Position numbers and translations under genes: made by a program | Shown: positions 1 to 11,271 of the stretch, piece by piece | How positions within the stretch are numbered: the first letter of the stretch is position 1 | How the letters are laid out: each line of letters starts with the position of its first letter | Notes under the pieces: model-generated | Databases searched by the model: none | The model's input: the letters and a program-made list of their open reading frames with translations, nothing else | What the model was told of the DNA's origin: nothing | NCBI GenBank assembly: GCA_036435485.1 | Contig: CM071601.1 | Span: 187,152,939-187,216,938, forward strand | Origin: Saposhnikovia divaricata | Taxonomy: Eukaryota; Streptophyta; Magnoliopsida; Apiales; Apiaceae | Reading direction: 5' to 3' | Length of the DNA: 64,000 nt

Positions 1-231
1 CACGAAGGCAAGTTATGCTCCAAAGATGAGCGCCCGTGATCCACTCTTCAACCCAAAAATGGGCTTTCGAGTGAGAGGAAGTGTTATAATATAATATAAG
101 ATTCATATAAGGTCTCCCTCTAACACCTTAGGGTTTAATTATACTATATAAACAGAATATATGTGTCCTGCATAATCATCTTGAATGAAATGTAGTTTTC
201 TCTCTATTCTCTCTTATCTCTAAGGACTCCA
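1..231 (+). mobile_element. Probable Ty1/copia 3' end fragment with LTR start
   Basis: A purine run (gtgagaggaag) directly precedes tgttataatataat at 82. This is the usual polypurine tract to LTR junction at the 3' end of a plant copia element. The sequence after 82 has a TATA-like stretch (ctatataaac, about 144-153) and a CT-rich segment (about 200-222), as in a short copia LTR. The element runs off the left edge of the window. The LTR end is unclear; I place it near 231. No coding is visible. Confidence 0.4.
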
Positions 232-1160
232 TTGCATAAATTTATAGAAGTTATCGGAGGAGGAGTAGCCTTGCACAGGGGAAGAGAAACAAGCTTTGAA
301 CTGAGAACATGGCTCATCGTGAAGCTTCATCCAGTTAGATTGTTAGAAGAAAGTTTAAGTTCAGTTATAATTTTTAGTTTAATAGTTTATTATTTTGCTA
401 CGCTTGGTTGTACCAAATGTTCATTTTTAAAACAATTGTTGCAATTGTGATTTGATTACTTAGTGGGGTGTAACGTGATGTTTAATTGTTCATATTTTCT
501 TGTACTACTTTATGTATCATCCTTTTAAAGGTTTTGTATAGATTAAAATTTATTTATTTGTGTTCTTCTTAAATAGATGTTAAACTTAATATGACAGCTG
601 CCATTCCTGAGGTGTGCAACTCCTAGCTTCTACGAGCGCAACTCCCATTAAACTTTATGGTAAGCCCCGTTTCTATATGAAGAAGTTACTTTGTACTAAT
701 ACATCTTATGGCTACAGAAACCTAGAGACAAGGTTTTCCATCTTGGAGATGCTTTTGGAACAATTGTCTCGCGCACATTTCCGATTCTGAAGGACCTTAA
801 GCACAATATAGAATTCACTCAATAGAAATAAATTACACATATTTGTTGTCTGGAGTACTCCATCTGATTAAATTACACATAAATGACAAGATATGTGCAA
901 TTTGATGCTAAGAAAGTGCAAGAAAAATTTAGGATATGGCCTCGTCAGACCTTCTTTATCATCATGCAATCAATGTATGCACTCTATGCTGCATAGACCA
1001 TTAATTAAACTAAAATTTTGATGTGTTGTTGCTTGTGTTTGTTTAAGCTTAACATATTTTGGGCACTTTTAAAAGCTGCACAATTTCTTATTTTATGTAA
1101 TGTGATATGTGAATGGATGTGCCTATGAAAAGTATATGTGAATGAATTTTAAAGGGACTA
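232..1160. other. Unassigned intergenic sequence
   Basis: AT-rich sequence with short open frames only. The frame at 232 begins with TTG and resembles no protein I know. I see no RNA gene or clear repeat. Confidence 0.5.
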
Positions 1161-1211
1161 ACCCCCTCCCCCCACCCCCACCCCCACCCCCACCCCCACC
1201 CCCACCCCTCC
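1161..1211. repeat. C-rich minisatellite (CCCCCA)n
   Basis: A run of about seven CCCCCA units with imperfect edges. The minus strand therefore carries repeated runs of five G, a sequence able to form G-quadruplexes, and the plus strand could form an i-motif. It is not the plant telomere repeat (TTTAGGG). Confidence 0.9.
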
Positions 1212-1689
1212 ATGCTATTGTATACACTAATCATCTCAGACGAAGTCCTTAGGAATACAACCTGGAGTTGCCTTTAGCTATATGCCCTCCATTCAGATGC
1301 ATAATGCATTTTGACAGACCTACTCAAAAGCAGAAGACATTGTGAGACTTTAATTTTTTATCATTCGAAATTTATCCATCTTCCTTGTCTGCAAGCATTT
1401 ATGCATCCAAGGACACATCACATCACTTTGTAAGAGTCTTTGAGATTAGTTCCATGACTTGAGATGCTCCACGAAATTCCACAGGGAGACCTGTTGGATT
1501 GAATACGGATCTTTACCTGTACTCATCTTTGTCCCATTAGTACACAGGGTTCTCCATCATCTCGGTCTTTCGATTCAGTAAAACACCATGGTTGTGTATC
1601 TGGTAGGTTTTGAGCAAGACACCAGAGCAATACGTGAATAAAAAAAAATATGAAAATTACATGAAGTATTATTTTATATCCAAGTTATG
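1212..1689. other. Unassigned sequence of higher complexity
   Basis: This stretch is less AT-rich than its neighbours and could be an old exon or transposon relic. I could not assign it to a family in any frame. Confidence 0.3.
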
Positions 1690-1692
1690 TAA

Positions 1693-2438
1693 GAGCATCT
1701 CCAATGCATCACAATCCTTACCTATAATCTGCCATGTATGAAGCATGTAGGGGTTCTTCTCTAAATTATTCACTCCAATGGGGCTCCTCATCCCCTAAAT
1801 TTTTTAGGTGAGAGAAACTTCAACCCCATATTTTGGTAACCAATATTGAACCCCTATATTGGCCATGTCATCTGCCGCCCTCCATTCCCTCTCATTCCCC
1901 TCTCTCCCGCTTTCTCTCCCACTTTCTTTTTCTTTGCCCCGTTTATCTTTTTGTTTGCAGTCTGTGCTGCTGTGTTTTAGTGTCTCTATATTCATGTTGT
2001 GTCTGTATATTCATGTTGTCCAATGCTTTTGTTTTGTTTTCTTTTTTTCAAATTTGATTTTTTATTTTTATTTTCAAATTACCTAAATTGTTGTAAAATT
2101 CTAATATTTTTTAACTTATACTTAATATTTTGAATAAATTAAAAAAAGTAATGAAAGCTGAAATTTAAACAATTATATAAAATTAATAGACACATTTTTG
2201 GGAGAGAAGTATTTTTATTCATATCCCTAATTTTGAGCTTGATTTAATAAAATGGTTTCCAATAAAAATTATATTTCAAATTTCAAAATATTAATTAAAT
2301 ACTATTATTGAAAATATAGGGAACCAATATAGGGATTACCATTGGAGTAAAATAGCTTTTTAGTTCCCTATATTTTAGGGAATCATTATTTTACAATATT
2401 TTAGGGGCTCAAAATAGGGAAGCCCATTGGAGATGCTC
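1693..2438. mobile_element. PIF/Harbinger-type MITE, TAA duplication
   Basis: Terminal inverted repeats GAGCATCTCCAATG at 1693 and CATTGGAGATGCTC ending at 2438 are flanked by TAA at 1690-1692 and 2439-2441. A 3-bp TWA duplication with this terminus fits non-autonomous PIF/Harbinger elements. Subterminal motifs such as aggggntcc and tccctatattttaggg also recur in inverted form. The 746 bp encode no transposase; the open frames at 1804-2086 are short and of simple composition. A second, shorter member lies at 20750-21076. Confidence 0.85.
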
Positions 2439-2441
2439 TAA

Positions 2442-3206
2442 GTATGCAATTATGTAACCCAAAATAACACTGAGATGCTATAAAACAAATGTAAGAGTAG
2501 TAAACACAAACAAAATGAAATCTTCCTTTTTATTTTTTCTTAATTTTTTTTTTCTTATTCATAAGTATCACTCTTTATGTGGAATCTTTTTACTAAGTCA
2601 TAAGTATTATTTTGATGTGTTACTTGTTCATATATATTATCAACCAACCAAGGAACTCATTATATTAGAATATAGGAATTGATACTATTACTTTAATTAA
2701 AGAATATAAAATTAAAAAGGCACTCTTTCATTAAAAATAATGTATAATTTTATGTGTATGGACCTATTTAGTTATCAATATTAGTGATTCTTACAACAAA
2801 GACATTAGTTGTTCCTCCCTCTCCTCTTCCAAAAAATACTAAACTAAACTTTATGAGCTAATGGTAGCCTTTTGATTGATGATAAGCCCTTTTTTAAATT
2901 TTTTATTGATTTTCTTTCTTTCCAATAAATATCTCTCGGTCTAAGCCCTTGGTGGATTTATATACCAATATATTAAATTTTCTATTATCTTCTTAAGAAT
3001 GATAAACCCACTTTCTTTTTCTCGATTTTACTTTATTTTTCAATAAATATCTCTTTACCCCGTTGGTGAATTTTGTTTATCCATATATTGCTTTTATCCT
3101 TTCTCCTTGTGAGAGAGTAGGGTGTTTTTTTTTTTCTGGCATCCAGGATCTTATATCTGTATAATTTTGTTATTTTTTGTTATATTGATTCATTTGTTTG
3201 GATAGT
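2442..3206. other. AT-rich intergenic sequence
   Basis: Long A and T runs. A weak local duplication, tttcaataaatatctct, recurs near 2921 and 3037. No gene seen. Confidence 0.5.
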
Positions 3207-3513
3207 TATAATCGTAATTATGGTTGGTTGTTCGAATACATTTTGACAAATTATATATACATATTTTTCACGATTACAACAAATTGTTAGATTATCTCGC
3301 CAAAAAAATCCATACATCTTGGTGATATAAGCGAGGAATGTACCAAATTATGGTTATAATCGTAATTATGTATATAATCGTAATCATGGTTGGTTGTTCG
3401 AATACGTTTTGACAAATTATATATACATATTTTTCACGATTACAACAAATTGTTAGATTATCTCGCCAAAAAAATCCATACATCTTGTTGATATAAGCGA
3501 GGAATGTACCAAA
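3207..3513. repeat. Tandem duplication, period 166 bp
   Basis: The segment starting tataatcgtaattatggttg at 3207 is repeated from 3373 with few changes, through the shared words attatctcgccaaaaaaatc and gcgaggaatgtaccaaatt. The second copy is slightly shorter. It is non-coding. Confidence 0.85.
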
Positions 3514-3680
3514 TTGAAGATTTGATTAGCTATTGGATGAAGAAAATTCTGTTTTACTATGTATTTGTTAATTTTTATTATTTTTGTAGATGATGTATGT
3601 CATTTTATTGATGAATTAATCATTCATAAAAAATTAGTGATTTATAATTAAAAAAATTGCACCAGGTTGATCAATTTATT

Positions 3681-4216
3681 ATGAAAATATTTACTAATAA
3701 TATTTTCATTCACTCTGCAATGTTTTTTATTTTTTGATTGATAATTTTTACACTAGATAATGTCTAACACTATGAAGGAATATTTTTTAATATTTTGAAT
3801 AATTTAAATATATTGTCATGTCAATGTGTTCCTCCCATTAATTATTACATAATTTGAAAATACTCATAATAAAAATATTCATTAAAAATATTTTCATTGA
3901 CTCTGCAAAGATTTTTATTGATAATTTATACACCAAATAATGTCTAATACTATTTAAGAAAAATCTTTAATATTTTGAATAATTTAAATATATTGTTAGG
4001 TCAATGTGTTCGTCCCATTAATTATTAGATAATTAAAAATACTCGTAATAAAAATATTCACTTAGCAATATTTTCATTGACTCTGTAATGATTTTTATTT
4101 TTGATTAATAATTTATACACTAGATAATGTCTAATACTATTTAGGAATATATTTAATATCTTAATATATTAAGTTCAACGTGTTCGCTCCCATTAATTAT
4201 TACATAATTAAAAATA
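3681..4216. repeat. Tandem array of a roughly 185-bp repeat, three copies
   Basis: Copies begin near 3681, 3871 and 4050. Each carries aatattttcatt-ActctG, a variant of tacactagataatgtctaa, tatttaatatt and cccattaattattacataat. The copies have diverged by indels. The start of a fourth copy (aaatactcgtaa) reappears at about 5411, after the foldback element, so that element appears to have inserted into the array. Confidence 0.75.
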
Positions 4217-4967
4217 GAATTTAGCAAAAATACTAGATTTAAAGTTTCTATTTGTAAAAATACCATCTTCTTTAATTAAGTGCATATTTACTATCTTATA
4301 CTTTCTAAATTGCAATTTTACTAAACTAAATTTCAAAATTGCAAAAATACTGTAAATTAGGTCAACCTCTCCCCCTCCCCCCTTCTTCCCAACCGACTTC
4401 AACACTTTTTTTTTATGGTGGGGTGATATTTTGGTGGATTTCCCAGCCGACTTCAACACCTTTTTTTTTAAGGTGGGGTGATATTTTGGTGGATTTGGGT
4501 TGCAACTAAATGCAACCACATTCAACTGAATGCAACCACATGCAACTTTTTTTTAAGGTAGGGTGATTTTGGTGGATTTGGGTTGCAAGGCCCCACTAGG
4601 GACCATATTCAACTGAATGCAACTGAAAGCAACCACATGCAACTGAATGCAACCGCCGAGGGCCATATTCAACTGAATGCAACCACATGCAATTTTTTTT
4701 TAAGGTGGGGTGATTTTGGTGGATTTGGGTTGCAAGGCCCCACCAGGGGCCATATTCAACTGAATGCAACTGAAAGCAACCACATGCAACTTTTTTTTAA
4801 AAAAAAAGGTGGAGTGATTTTGGTGGATTTGGGTTGCAAGGCCCCGCCAGGGGCCATATTCAACTGAATGCAACTGAAAAACGAAAGTTGCATTCAGTTG
4901 CATGTGGTTGCATTCAGTTGCATAAGAAATTTTCATTTTTCAGTTATCATTTTCAACCTCTTTTTCG

Positions 4968-5025
<58 letters not shown>

Positions 5026-5400
5026 CAAAAAAGTGGTCGAAAATGACAACTGAAAAATGGAACTTGAAATCTGAAATTTAATTGAATGTGGTTGATTTTA
5101 GTTGAATATGGCCCCTGCGGGGCCTTGCAACCCAAAAACAACCCACCTTAAAAAAAAAGTGTCGAAGCCGGTGTAAAGCTGGTTGATTTTAGTTGAATAT
5201 GACCCTTGCGGGGCCATGCAATCCAAAAGCACCCCACCTTAAAAAAAAATATCGAAGCTGGTGTAAGCTGGGCAGGGGGAAGGGGTGCCCTAATTTGTAG
5301 TATTTTTGCAATTTTGAAACTTAGTGTAGTAAAATTGTAAATAGCTTTTCTTAACAAAAATAAAATTGCAAAAATTTATTTTTTTATATATATTTATCGA
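4217..5400. mobile_element. Foldback element with long inverted repeats and TA-microsatellite centre
   Basis: The left end (aaattgcaattttactaaac region, 4305-4370) is the imperfect reverse complement of the right end (5285-5370). Both arms carry a C-rich stretch, a cgacttcaacac/gtgtcgaag word, aaggtggggtg, ggttgcaaggcccc and gccatattcaact in mirrored order. Near the centre, ttatcattttcaacc (4938-4960) mirrors the sequence at 5033-5050 across (TA)n at 4969-5023. The left arm is longer because a block of about 150 bp with the word caactgaatgcaac is tandemly repeated. The short frames here are repeat translations. It could be a Mutator-like foldback; the target duplication is not resolved. Confidence 0.75.
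4969..5023. repeat. (TA)n microsatellite
   Basis: A nearly pure alternating TA tract of about 55 bp forms the loop region of the surrounding foldback element. Confidence 0.95.
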
Positions 5401-5930
5401 AAAACCTCTTAAAAAATACTCGTAAGTAAAATATTAAAAGATAATTGATTTAAAATTCATTTTAATATTTTAATTGGTAGAATCTAGCTTTTTTATAATT
5501 GATTAATTTAAAATTTTAAATAAATTAAATTTTGAATATGTATTTAGAATATTGTAGTAAATATATTTTAATTCAACAGTAACATATTTATTTAAATTTA
5601 ATAGCACCTTATTATTTTAAGAATCTATGTTTAATAATATTTTAGCGGAATATCTATCCTAATTTTTCGTTTTGAATTTTAACTTTTAAGGATTATAAAA
5701 AATTATAATTATATTCTTTATTTTAGTAAGCTTTTTATTGAAAAAAATTTAAAATTTATTTTAAACACACGTGCTGCTACTTTGAGGTAGTGTATGTTAG
5801 GACTTAAGATAAGTTTATGCAACCACACGAAACCAAATAATTGTTTCACAACAATTATATATAAAGATAGAATAAATTTTCACATACATACTTAAACACT
5901 GCTAATACACAATCTACATTTTAGGAGTAA
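5401..5930. other. AT-rich intergenic sequence
   Basis: It starts with a partial unit of the roughly 185-bp array (about 5411-5440). The rest is AT-rich with no gene. Confidence 0.4.
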
Positions 5931-5960
5931 CTAGCATAATAACCCCTGCGAGGGTCTTCT
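5931..5960 (-). mobile_element. Helitron-like 3' terminus
   Basis: Read on the minus strand, a small hairpin (CCCT-GCG-AGGG at 5943-5955) is followed by ttattatg and CTAG (5934-5931), then T. Helitron 3' ends are a short GC-rich hairpin followed by CTRR, inserted between A and T. The 5' TC end, which should lie at higher coordinates, was not located. Confidence 0.5.
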
Positions 5961-7262
5961 AGTCATCGATACAAATTTAGTGTATTATTATGATTTAAAG
6001 GATATTTTTGAATTCAATTGTGCATTTTCTGTTCACACATATTATAATATCATTATTTTAATTTATGAATTATTTTATTTATGTATAGATCATAAGAGCA
6101 CTAAAAAGAGGATTTTTTGTTGCATATAAATATATTATATAGGTTATAACACGATTTTTTTTAGAACAAAGATAAAAGGACATAACAAAATTTGATATTA
6201 AAAATCTATAAAAATTGGTTGTATACATAATCATATATGATATTTTTGATAATAAAATACAAAATTTAATAAACAATATTAGTCATCATTAACATATTAA
6301 CTCAAAAGTTAAATTGATAGCAAATATAAGAAAAGGACGAGATCTTAGGTTTAAGTAATATGTTTTTTAGTTCAAACTCAAAAGCTTATTTAGTTCAATG
6401 GTTATAAGGATGATTTTTTTTGAGAAATGCATGAGTTCAATTCCCCACAAAAACATGCTCTATTATATATAGAAAGAGAAGAGAAGAGATTAATAAATTA
6501 AACACATGTATTATCCTCATTATTTTATTTTAACAATTTTCTCCCACTTTGTTTTTATTTGTGCTTTGTTTCTTTGATGATTATGTTCATATGTTGTTTA
6601 TCAAATTATGCTTTATTTGTGATAATATAATCAAATACTTTACATTATATTCATCCCGTCAAAATAAATTGAGATTTGTAATGAAATACATTTTGAAATG
6701 CATATTAGGATGTATCCTATTTAATTGTTATAATTTATATTTCAATCACTTGAAACTTTCTACTATTATTTTCTTATTAATTCATTGATGAAAATATAAT
6801 AATTGAATAACTACATTGTCAAAAAATAATATTTTTTGAAAACTAAAAATGGATAACATAATACAACAAGTAAAATGTAAAATGCTCGAAAACATACAAT
6901 ATCTTGCAATAATAAAAAGTTATTTTCACATTACATTCAAAATATGTATATATAAATTTATATTTTTGCAATAACTAATTATTAATGTTATTTATGTTAA
7001 ATTGATTTTTGCTAATATATGGATATGTAAAAAGGAAATGTTGTATGTGATAGATAATGAGGAAATAAGGTTAGCTAGTTGGTCCCTAAACATGTAGTCA
7101 TGTGTTTTGTAGTGTTTAACGATGAATGCTAAAATTTACTCATAAAAATATAATAAATATGTAATTAACTATTATAGATAACATTGAAATTCAAATTTTA
7201 CTTTAATATAAAATTTCAATTTTTAAAATCTAAGTTTGAAAAAGTAGTTGGGTAGTATTTCA
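5961..7262. other. AT-rich intergenic sequence
   Basis: Apart from the SINE-like head at 6395, I see only AT-rich DNA with short chance frames. Confidence 0.5.
6395..6465 (+). mobile_element. Possible tRNA-derived SINE head
   Basis: The words tagttcaatggttataagg and gagttcaattcccc resemble the A and B boxes of an RNA polymerase III promoter in tRNA-derived plant SINEs. No cloverleaf can be drawn for a working tRNA, and no tail is evident. Confidence 0.25.
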
Positions 7263-7264
7263 TA

Positions 7265-7494
7265 CTCCCACTGGTCCATTATACATGGCATTTGACTTTT
7301 TTGCACGTAATTTTAGATGTTTTGACTATATATTAAAAATAATCATTTTTCAATTTTTCTTTTTTTGAATAAAAGTATAATATTTTAATTTTTATTTAAA
7401 AAAAGAAATTTAAAAAAATAACGATTTTAACTATATAGTCAAAACACCTAAAACGTGCACTAAAGTCAAACTTCATATATAATGGACAGAGGAG
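7265..7494. mobile_element. Stowaway-type (Tc1/mariner) MITE, TA duplication
   Basis: Left end CTCCCACTGGTCCATTATA and right end TATAATGGACAGAGGAG are inverted repeats flanked by TA (7263-7264, 7495-7496). The arms continue with mirrored tttgactt, gcacgt and ttttgactatat. The terminus is close to the Stowaway consensus CTCCCTCCGTCC. The 230 bp are non-coding, and the long arms could fold into a hairpin. Confidence 0.85.
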
Positions 7495-7496
7495 TA

Positions 7497-8592
7497 TATG
7501 GCATGGGATTTGTATATGGTCCACCCGGGCCCAAAAGATAACATAATAAACTAAGGTCCTTTTTGTTATCAAAATTAAAATTTTATATTTTGTAAATGGG
7601 CCGCCACTTATATAACTATGTAAAAGAAGACCTTACTTTTCAACTCCATAGTCCATACACACACTTACACATTTAATCCAGAAGAATGCATCATACTTCT
7701 AATTGTCATTTCTACTTTCTCTTTGAGTGTTTTCTAAGTTAATTGGTACTAGGAAATGCTTGTATGTCCACATACTTTAAATATATTAATATTCAATTCC
7801 ACGTAGGCATGCAACACGTAAATCATTGAATGTCCTACTCAACAACAGCTGTTTTTCTTTCTTTTTATCTTTTGGGTTGAACTTTTTTCTTTAAAAGTCA
7901 AATATTAGTATCTCTAAAAATATGAGAAGAAACTAAGAATACTAAAAAATCTATAAATATGTTTTAAAATTGAAACCCAAAATTAATATGTTTTTATCAT
8001 AAAATTGAATATTTGAGTATTTGAAAAGCAAATATTGATTTTACCTTCTTTTTTTTTTTTTTTGCTAAGTGATTTTACCTTTTACTAATATTGATTTTAT
8101 AATTGACACTTTTAAGTGGAGAAAGGTAGACTTGATTTCATTATTTTCATTATTTTTCTTAATGTATTAATAACCGTGTGGTAGACTTTTATAGCAAAAG
8201 CACTCATTTATTTCTGAATTAGATGCTTACTAATTTAGTAATTTTATTTAGATTACATTCACCGTAGAGTAGATTGAAAAGTTATCAAACTTTTTGGGCA
8301 GAAAATAATAAAACATACGTGCAACGTAGAAGATCCACGACCAAAAGAATCACAGTGTGGAAAATGGGGCACGAGAACAAAAGAGACGAATAACGCTTAA
8401 AGAAAATATATTTAAAAGAAACATAGGAGTATTAAATAAAATGCTAGAAGATTCATTGAATAATATTTTTAGATAACTTAATCATCTTGCCGGTACACAA
8501 AACTCGCCGGAGAATAATCTCAGGCAACAACACAACACAATGCTCCATACTAAAAAGTCTATTGCAAGTCTATAGCCATACTCATCAGCGCA
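7497..8592. other. Intergenic, including the CRF 3' flank
   Basis: AT-rich. The part just below 8593 is the likely 3' untranslated region of the minus-strand CRF gene. I could not choose a polyadenylation signal with confidence. Confidence 0.5.
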
Positions 8593-9594
8593 TCATTTTG
8601 ATGCTAGCGAAAAATCGCTATCTTTAAAGTGAAAATCAGAGACCCTTAGCGATGTCGGACGATGTATAACATCATAAGGAAATCCATTAAATCCGTCCTT
8701 GTCGTCAAATGGAAAATCGATATTAACCCCAAGATCCTTATAATCGAGGACTGGCTTAAAAAAATCTTTGTCCGGAAAAATTGGTTCATTAGCAAAACTA
8801 ACAGGTTCGGGTATCTCAAAATCAAAGTAATTTTCCTTGAACGTAAAGTCGAATGGCATGTACTTGTCCCAGGAATAAATTTCACTACAAACTTCCTCAC
8901 CAGGAAATTCTACAATTTTCTCCGTTTCTTTTTCTTTAACTTCGACTTCGGGAGCGGATTTATTTTCGTTTCGCAAGACTGAAGTTGGAGAAGCGATAGT
9001 AATAGGATGTGAGTAGTCTTCCCCGGACTCATCATGACTCGAATTCGACTCGATAATAATCTCTTGGTTCACTTTCGGAGGTGGATTCCCAAAATTTGTC
9101 AAAGCATTCGCACCCCGAAGCTTTATAGCAGCAGCATCATAAGCCATAGCGGCCTCCTCAGCAGTCAAATAAGTGCCTAACCATAATCTCTCCTTTTGCA
9201 CGGGATCTCTAATCTCCGCTGCAAATTTTCCCCAAGGCCTTTGTCGAACACCACGATACTTCTTCGCCGGGGCAGCTACACTTGGCTTCGGTGCCGTCTC
9301 AACTTGTTTACACCTCGCCCCTCCATTCCCATTTTCCGAAACCTTCTTATTCCTAGTCGAAACAGCGCCTGTTTCCACTCGAATAACGTTGACATATTTC
9401 TTGACCCTCTGCCTACAAAAAAGCCCGTCCTCCTCGTCACTGGATGAATCGGTAGCATCAGGATCCGTCACCGAAATTCGAACAATTTTTCGAAGAGTTT
9501 TTTTGGTTCTTTGGCTCGGTGCTGGCCTCATATATTTCCTAGTAATGCTTACATGCTCCGTCTCTTTCAGTGGACACAGCCTAAAACGATCCAT
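8593..9594 (-). CDS. CRF: Cytokinin response factor (AP2/ERF transcription factor)
   Basis: A single ATG-initiated frame of 333 residues with no intron, as usual for this family. The CRF domain is near residues 11-73: TEHV at 12-15, RKYMRP at 19-24, KIVRISVTDPDATDSSSDEE at 36-55. The AP2/ERF domain is at about 112-168 (YRGVRQRPWGKFAAEIRDP to ANALTNFG), with the Ala and Asp typical of the ERF subfamily. The C-terminal half is acidic and rich in Phe and Asp, consistent with an activation region. Known family role: nuclear DNA-binding regulators of the GCC-box-binding class, downstream of cytokinin signalling, that interact with each other and with two-component phosphotransfer proteins through the CRF domain. 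Both domains look intact and GC content is higher than in the flanks, so I judge it functional. The member number (CRF1-CRF12, or Pti6-like) cannot be set from sequence alone. Confidence 0.95.
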   Translation of the reverse strand: MDRFRLCPLKETEHVSITRKYMRPAPSQRTKKTLRKIVRISVTDPDATDSSSDEEDGLFCRQRVKKYVNVIRVETGAVSTRNKKVSENGNGGARCKQVETAPKPSVAAPAKKYRGVRQRPWGKFAAEIRDPVQKERLWLGTYLTAEEAAMAYDAAAIKLRGANALTNFGNPPPKVNQEIIIESNSSHDESGEDYSHPITIASPTSVLRNENKSAPEVEVKEKETEKIVEFPGEEVCSEIYSWDKYMPFDFTFKENYFDFEIPEPVSFANEPIFPDKDFFKPVLDYKDLGVNIDFPFDDKDGFNGFPYDVIHRPTSLRVSDFHFKDSDFSLASK

Positions 9595-10060
9595 CGAGAA
9601 AACGATAAATAATTTTTACTCAAGATTTCTTTGTTTGCATATAAGATAACATGATTTTTTTTCAAGGGTGACAGAAAATCGAAGAAGAAGGTTGAAAGAA
9701 AAAAATGGACACAAAAATACGGAAAAATAAATTAAGGATAAAGATTACGGGAGGAGGTGGAGATAAAAATAAAATAATGGTGTAGATAGATAAGAAATTA
9801 TAAAAGATTGGTGTACAAAATCTTGGTTGATTTTGATATAAAAATGAACTTTCGGAAACCAATAAAGTTGAACGTAAGGAGCAAGTAAGAGACAGTGAAT
9901 GATGGAGAGAAGGAGAGTGTTGTGTTTTAGGAGAGAGAGAAGAGAGTAGGACTGATAAAATATACTAGTACTACTATCTTGTGTGTATACATTTTGTATA
10001 GAGAGAGATTAGAGAGAGAGAGACGGGACTAAAGTGAAAGAGACCGGTTCTGTTACGGTG
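9595..10060 (-). promoter_or_regulatory. Probable long CT-rich 5' leader of the CRF gene
   Basis: Between the TATA-like site near 10090 and the start codon lie about 470 bases. On the coding strand they are CT-rich, with a dense CT tract mirrored as gagagagatt and agagagagagagac at about 10000-10023. CT-rich leaders are common in plant genes. The transcription start is inferred from the TATA box, not observed. Confidence 0.5.
9620..9652 (-). promoter_or_regulatory. Short upstream ORF in the CRF leader
   Basis: An ATG at 9652 opens a 10-codon frame (MLSYMQTKKS, stop at 9622-9620), which ends 25 bases before the CRF start codon. A second in-frame ATG is at 9640. A frame this close to the main start could reduce or tune CRF translation if the leader is transcribed as inferred. 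No conservation evidence is available. Confidence 0.4.
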
Positions 10061-10083
10061 GAGAGACCATAGCGCTCAGGTCC

Positions 10084-10096
10084 CCGTTTTATAGGA
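10084..10096 (-). promoter_or_regulatory. TATA box of the CRF gene
   Basis: The minus strand reads cctataaaacggg here, about 490 bases upstream of the ATG. It is the best TATA match in the upstream region and lies just above the CT-rich leader. Confidence 0.5.
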
Positions 10097-10099
10097 TCA

Positions 10100-11060
10100 A
10101 GGAGCCGTAACTCTGTAAAATCTGGAATTTACGTGCGTACCCCCCTCATTTACTTTTCTTATTCTTTTCTATATTATGTGTCTCGCTACAAAATAATTTC
10201 AAGATTTAAAATGGCTATTTTGATTGGATATCATTGTGTTAATATCTTCCATATATGCATATTATTGATTTGTTTTTTCTGTATTTAAAAAGGTAAATTG
10301 TCAAGGATAATATAAAATTCAATACGTTTCTTTTACAGACGAATCTGCCCGTTGTTATTTTATTCCTTGTGTCTTTTTCTTTGTGTTCGACAGCTATTAC
10401 GTATTTTATATATACATTATTTTTAAAAAATATGAATTTTCTTTTATTTGTTGATTGCTTTTTTTTTATTTTATCGATATAGTTACAGTATTAACATGGT
10501 TAGTATAGGAATGCATAAATTTAGATTACAAAAAAATAAAATAAAATCAGACAGCTATACAAGTAGTCCTGGTAATGAAATAACAAGGATATCATTTCTT
10601 CTTCATAAAAAAAACAAGGATATCAATTCAAAAAAGATGCAAAAGTTAATCACTTTATTGCGATATCATTAAAAAAACATTATCGATCTGTTAAAATGAG
10701 AAACGGCAAAGAATAGAAAATCTTTAAAGGTAAAATTTATATTATCAGTTAGTACTTCATTTCAATATGCATGCATAAAATTTTACCAAAAATCTATACT
10801 ATCTATGCTATATACTATTATAATAAATAAAATGGGGTATAATTTATAGTTTGGTTATCCCTTCATTTTTTATTTTGGTTATCCTTCATTCACAACCGTT
10901 AATTAGATCATCTTCAACTCAAATAGATCATGAATACTAGAAGTTATTATATACGGAACTCTAAGGTTCAATTCTCGTCAACAACATATTAATTTATATT
11001 TAATACTTATATAAAAAAATATAAGATTCGAAACCTCCCAACAACTTATTAAAATTAATA
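10100..11060. other. CRF upstream region and intergenic sequence
   Basis: Promoter-side flank of the CRF gene followed by AT-rich sequence. Near 10960 aggttcaattctcg resembles a pol III B box, but no A box convinced me. No other gene. Confidence 0.4.
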
Positions 11061-11069
11061 TTTATAATA

Positions 11070-11262
11070 GGGTTTGTCTAGTGTGTGCCCAAGGGCACAT
11101 GCTAAGAATCCGTGCTTGATGAGTTGTCAAATTTTGATTGGTGGATATTTATGTGAATGCAGGGGGTCATCATTATTAATGAAATCTCCACCAATCAAAA
11201 TTTGACAACTAAGCTAGCACCGATTCTTAGCATGTGCCCTTGGGCACACACTAGAAAAATCG
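11070..11262. mobile_element. Mutator-type MITE, 9-bp duplication
   Basis: A 193-bp element with a perfect inverted repeat of about 33 bp (starting CTAGTGTGTGCCCAAGGGCA at 11079) and a second mirrored block (gttgtcaaattttgattggt). It is flanked by TTTATAATA at 11061-11069 and 11263-11271. A 9-bp duplication and long termini fit Mutator-like MITEs. It would fold into a strong hairpin. It is non-coding. The flank is AT-rich, so part of the duplication match could be chance. Confidence 0.8.
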
Positions 11263-11271
11263 TTTATAATA

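Noticed and set aside
1455..1620. Dioxygenase-like residues on the minus strand near 1560-1600
   Set aside because: A few residues (QIHNHGV) recall 2-oxoglutarate dioxygenases, but frames break at once and no conserved His-Asp-His set is present.
4583..5357. Several frames of 60-105 codons in the foldback element
   Set aside because: They are translations of the caactgaatgcaac repeats and TA tract, occurring in mirrored pairs on both strands.
9662..9862. A 66-codon upstream frame in the CRF leader
   Set aside because: It begins with TTG, not ATG, and contains no ATG, so it is unlikely to be translated. The shorter ATG frame at 9652 was kept instead.
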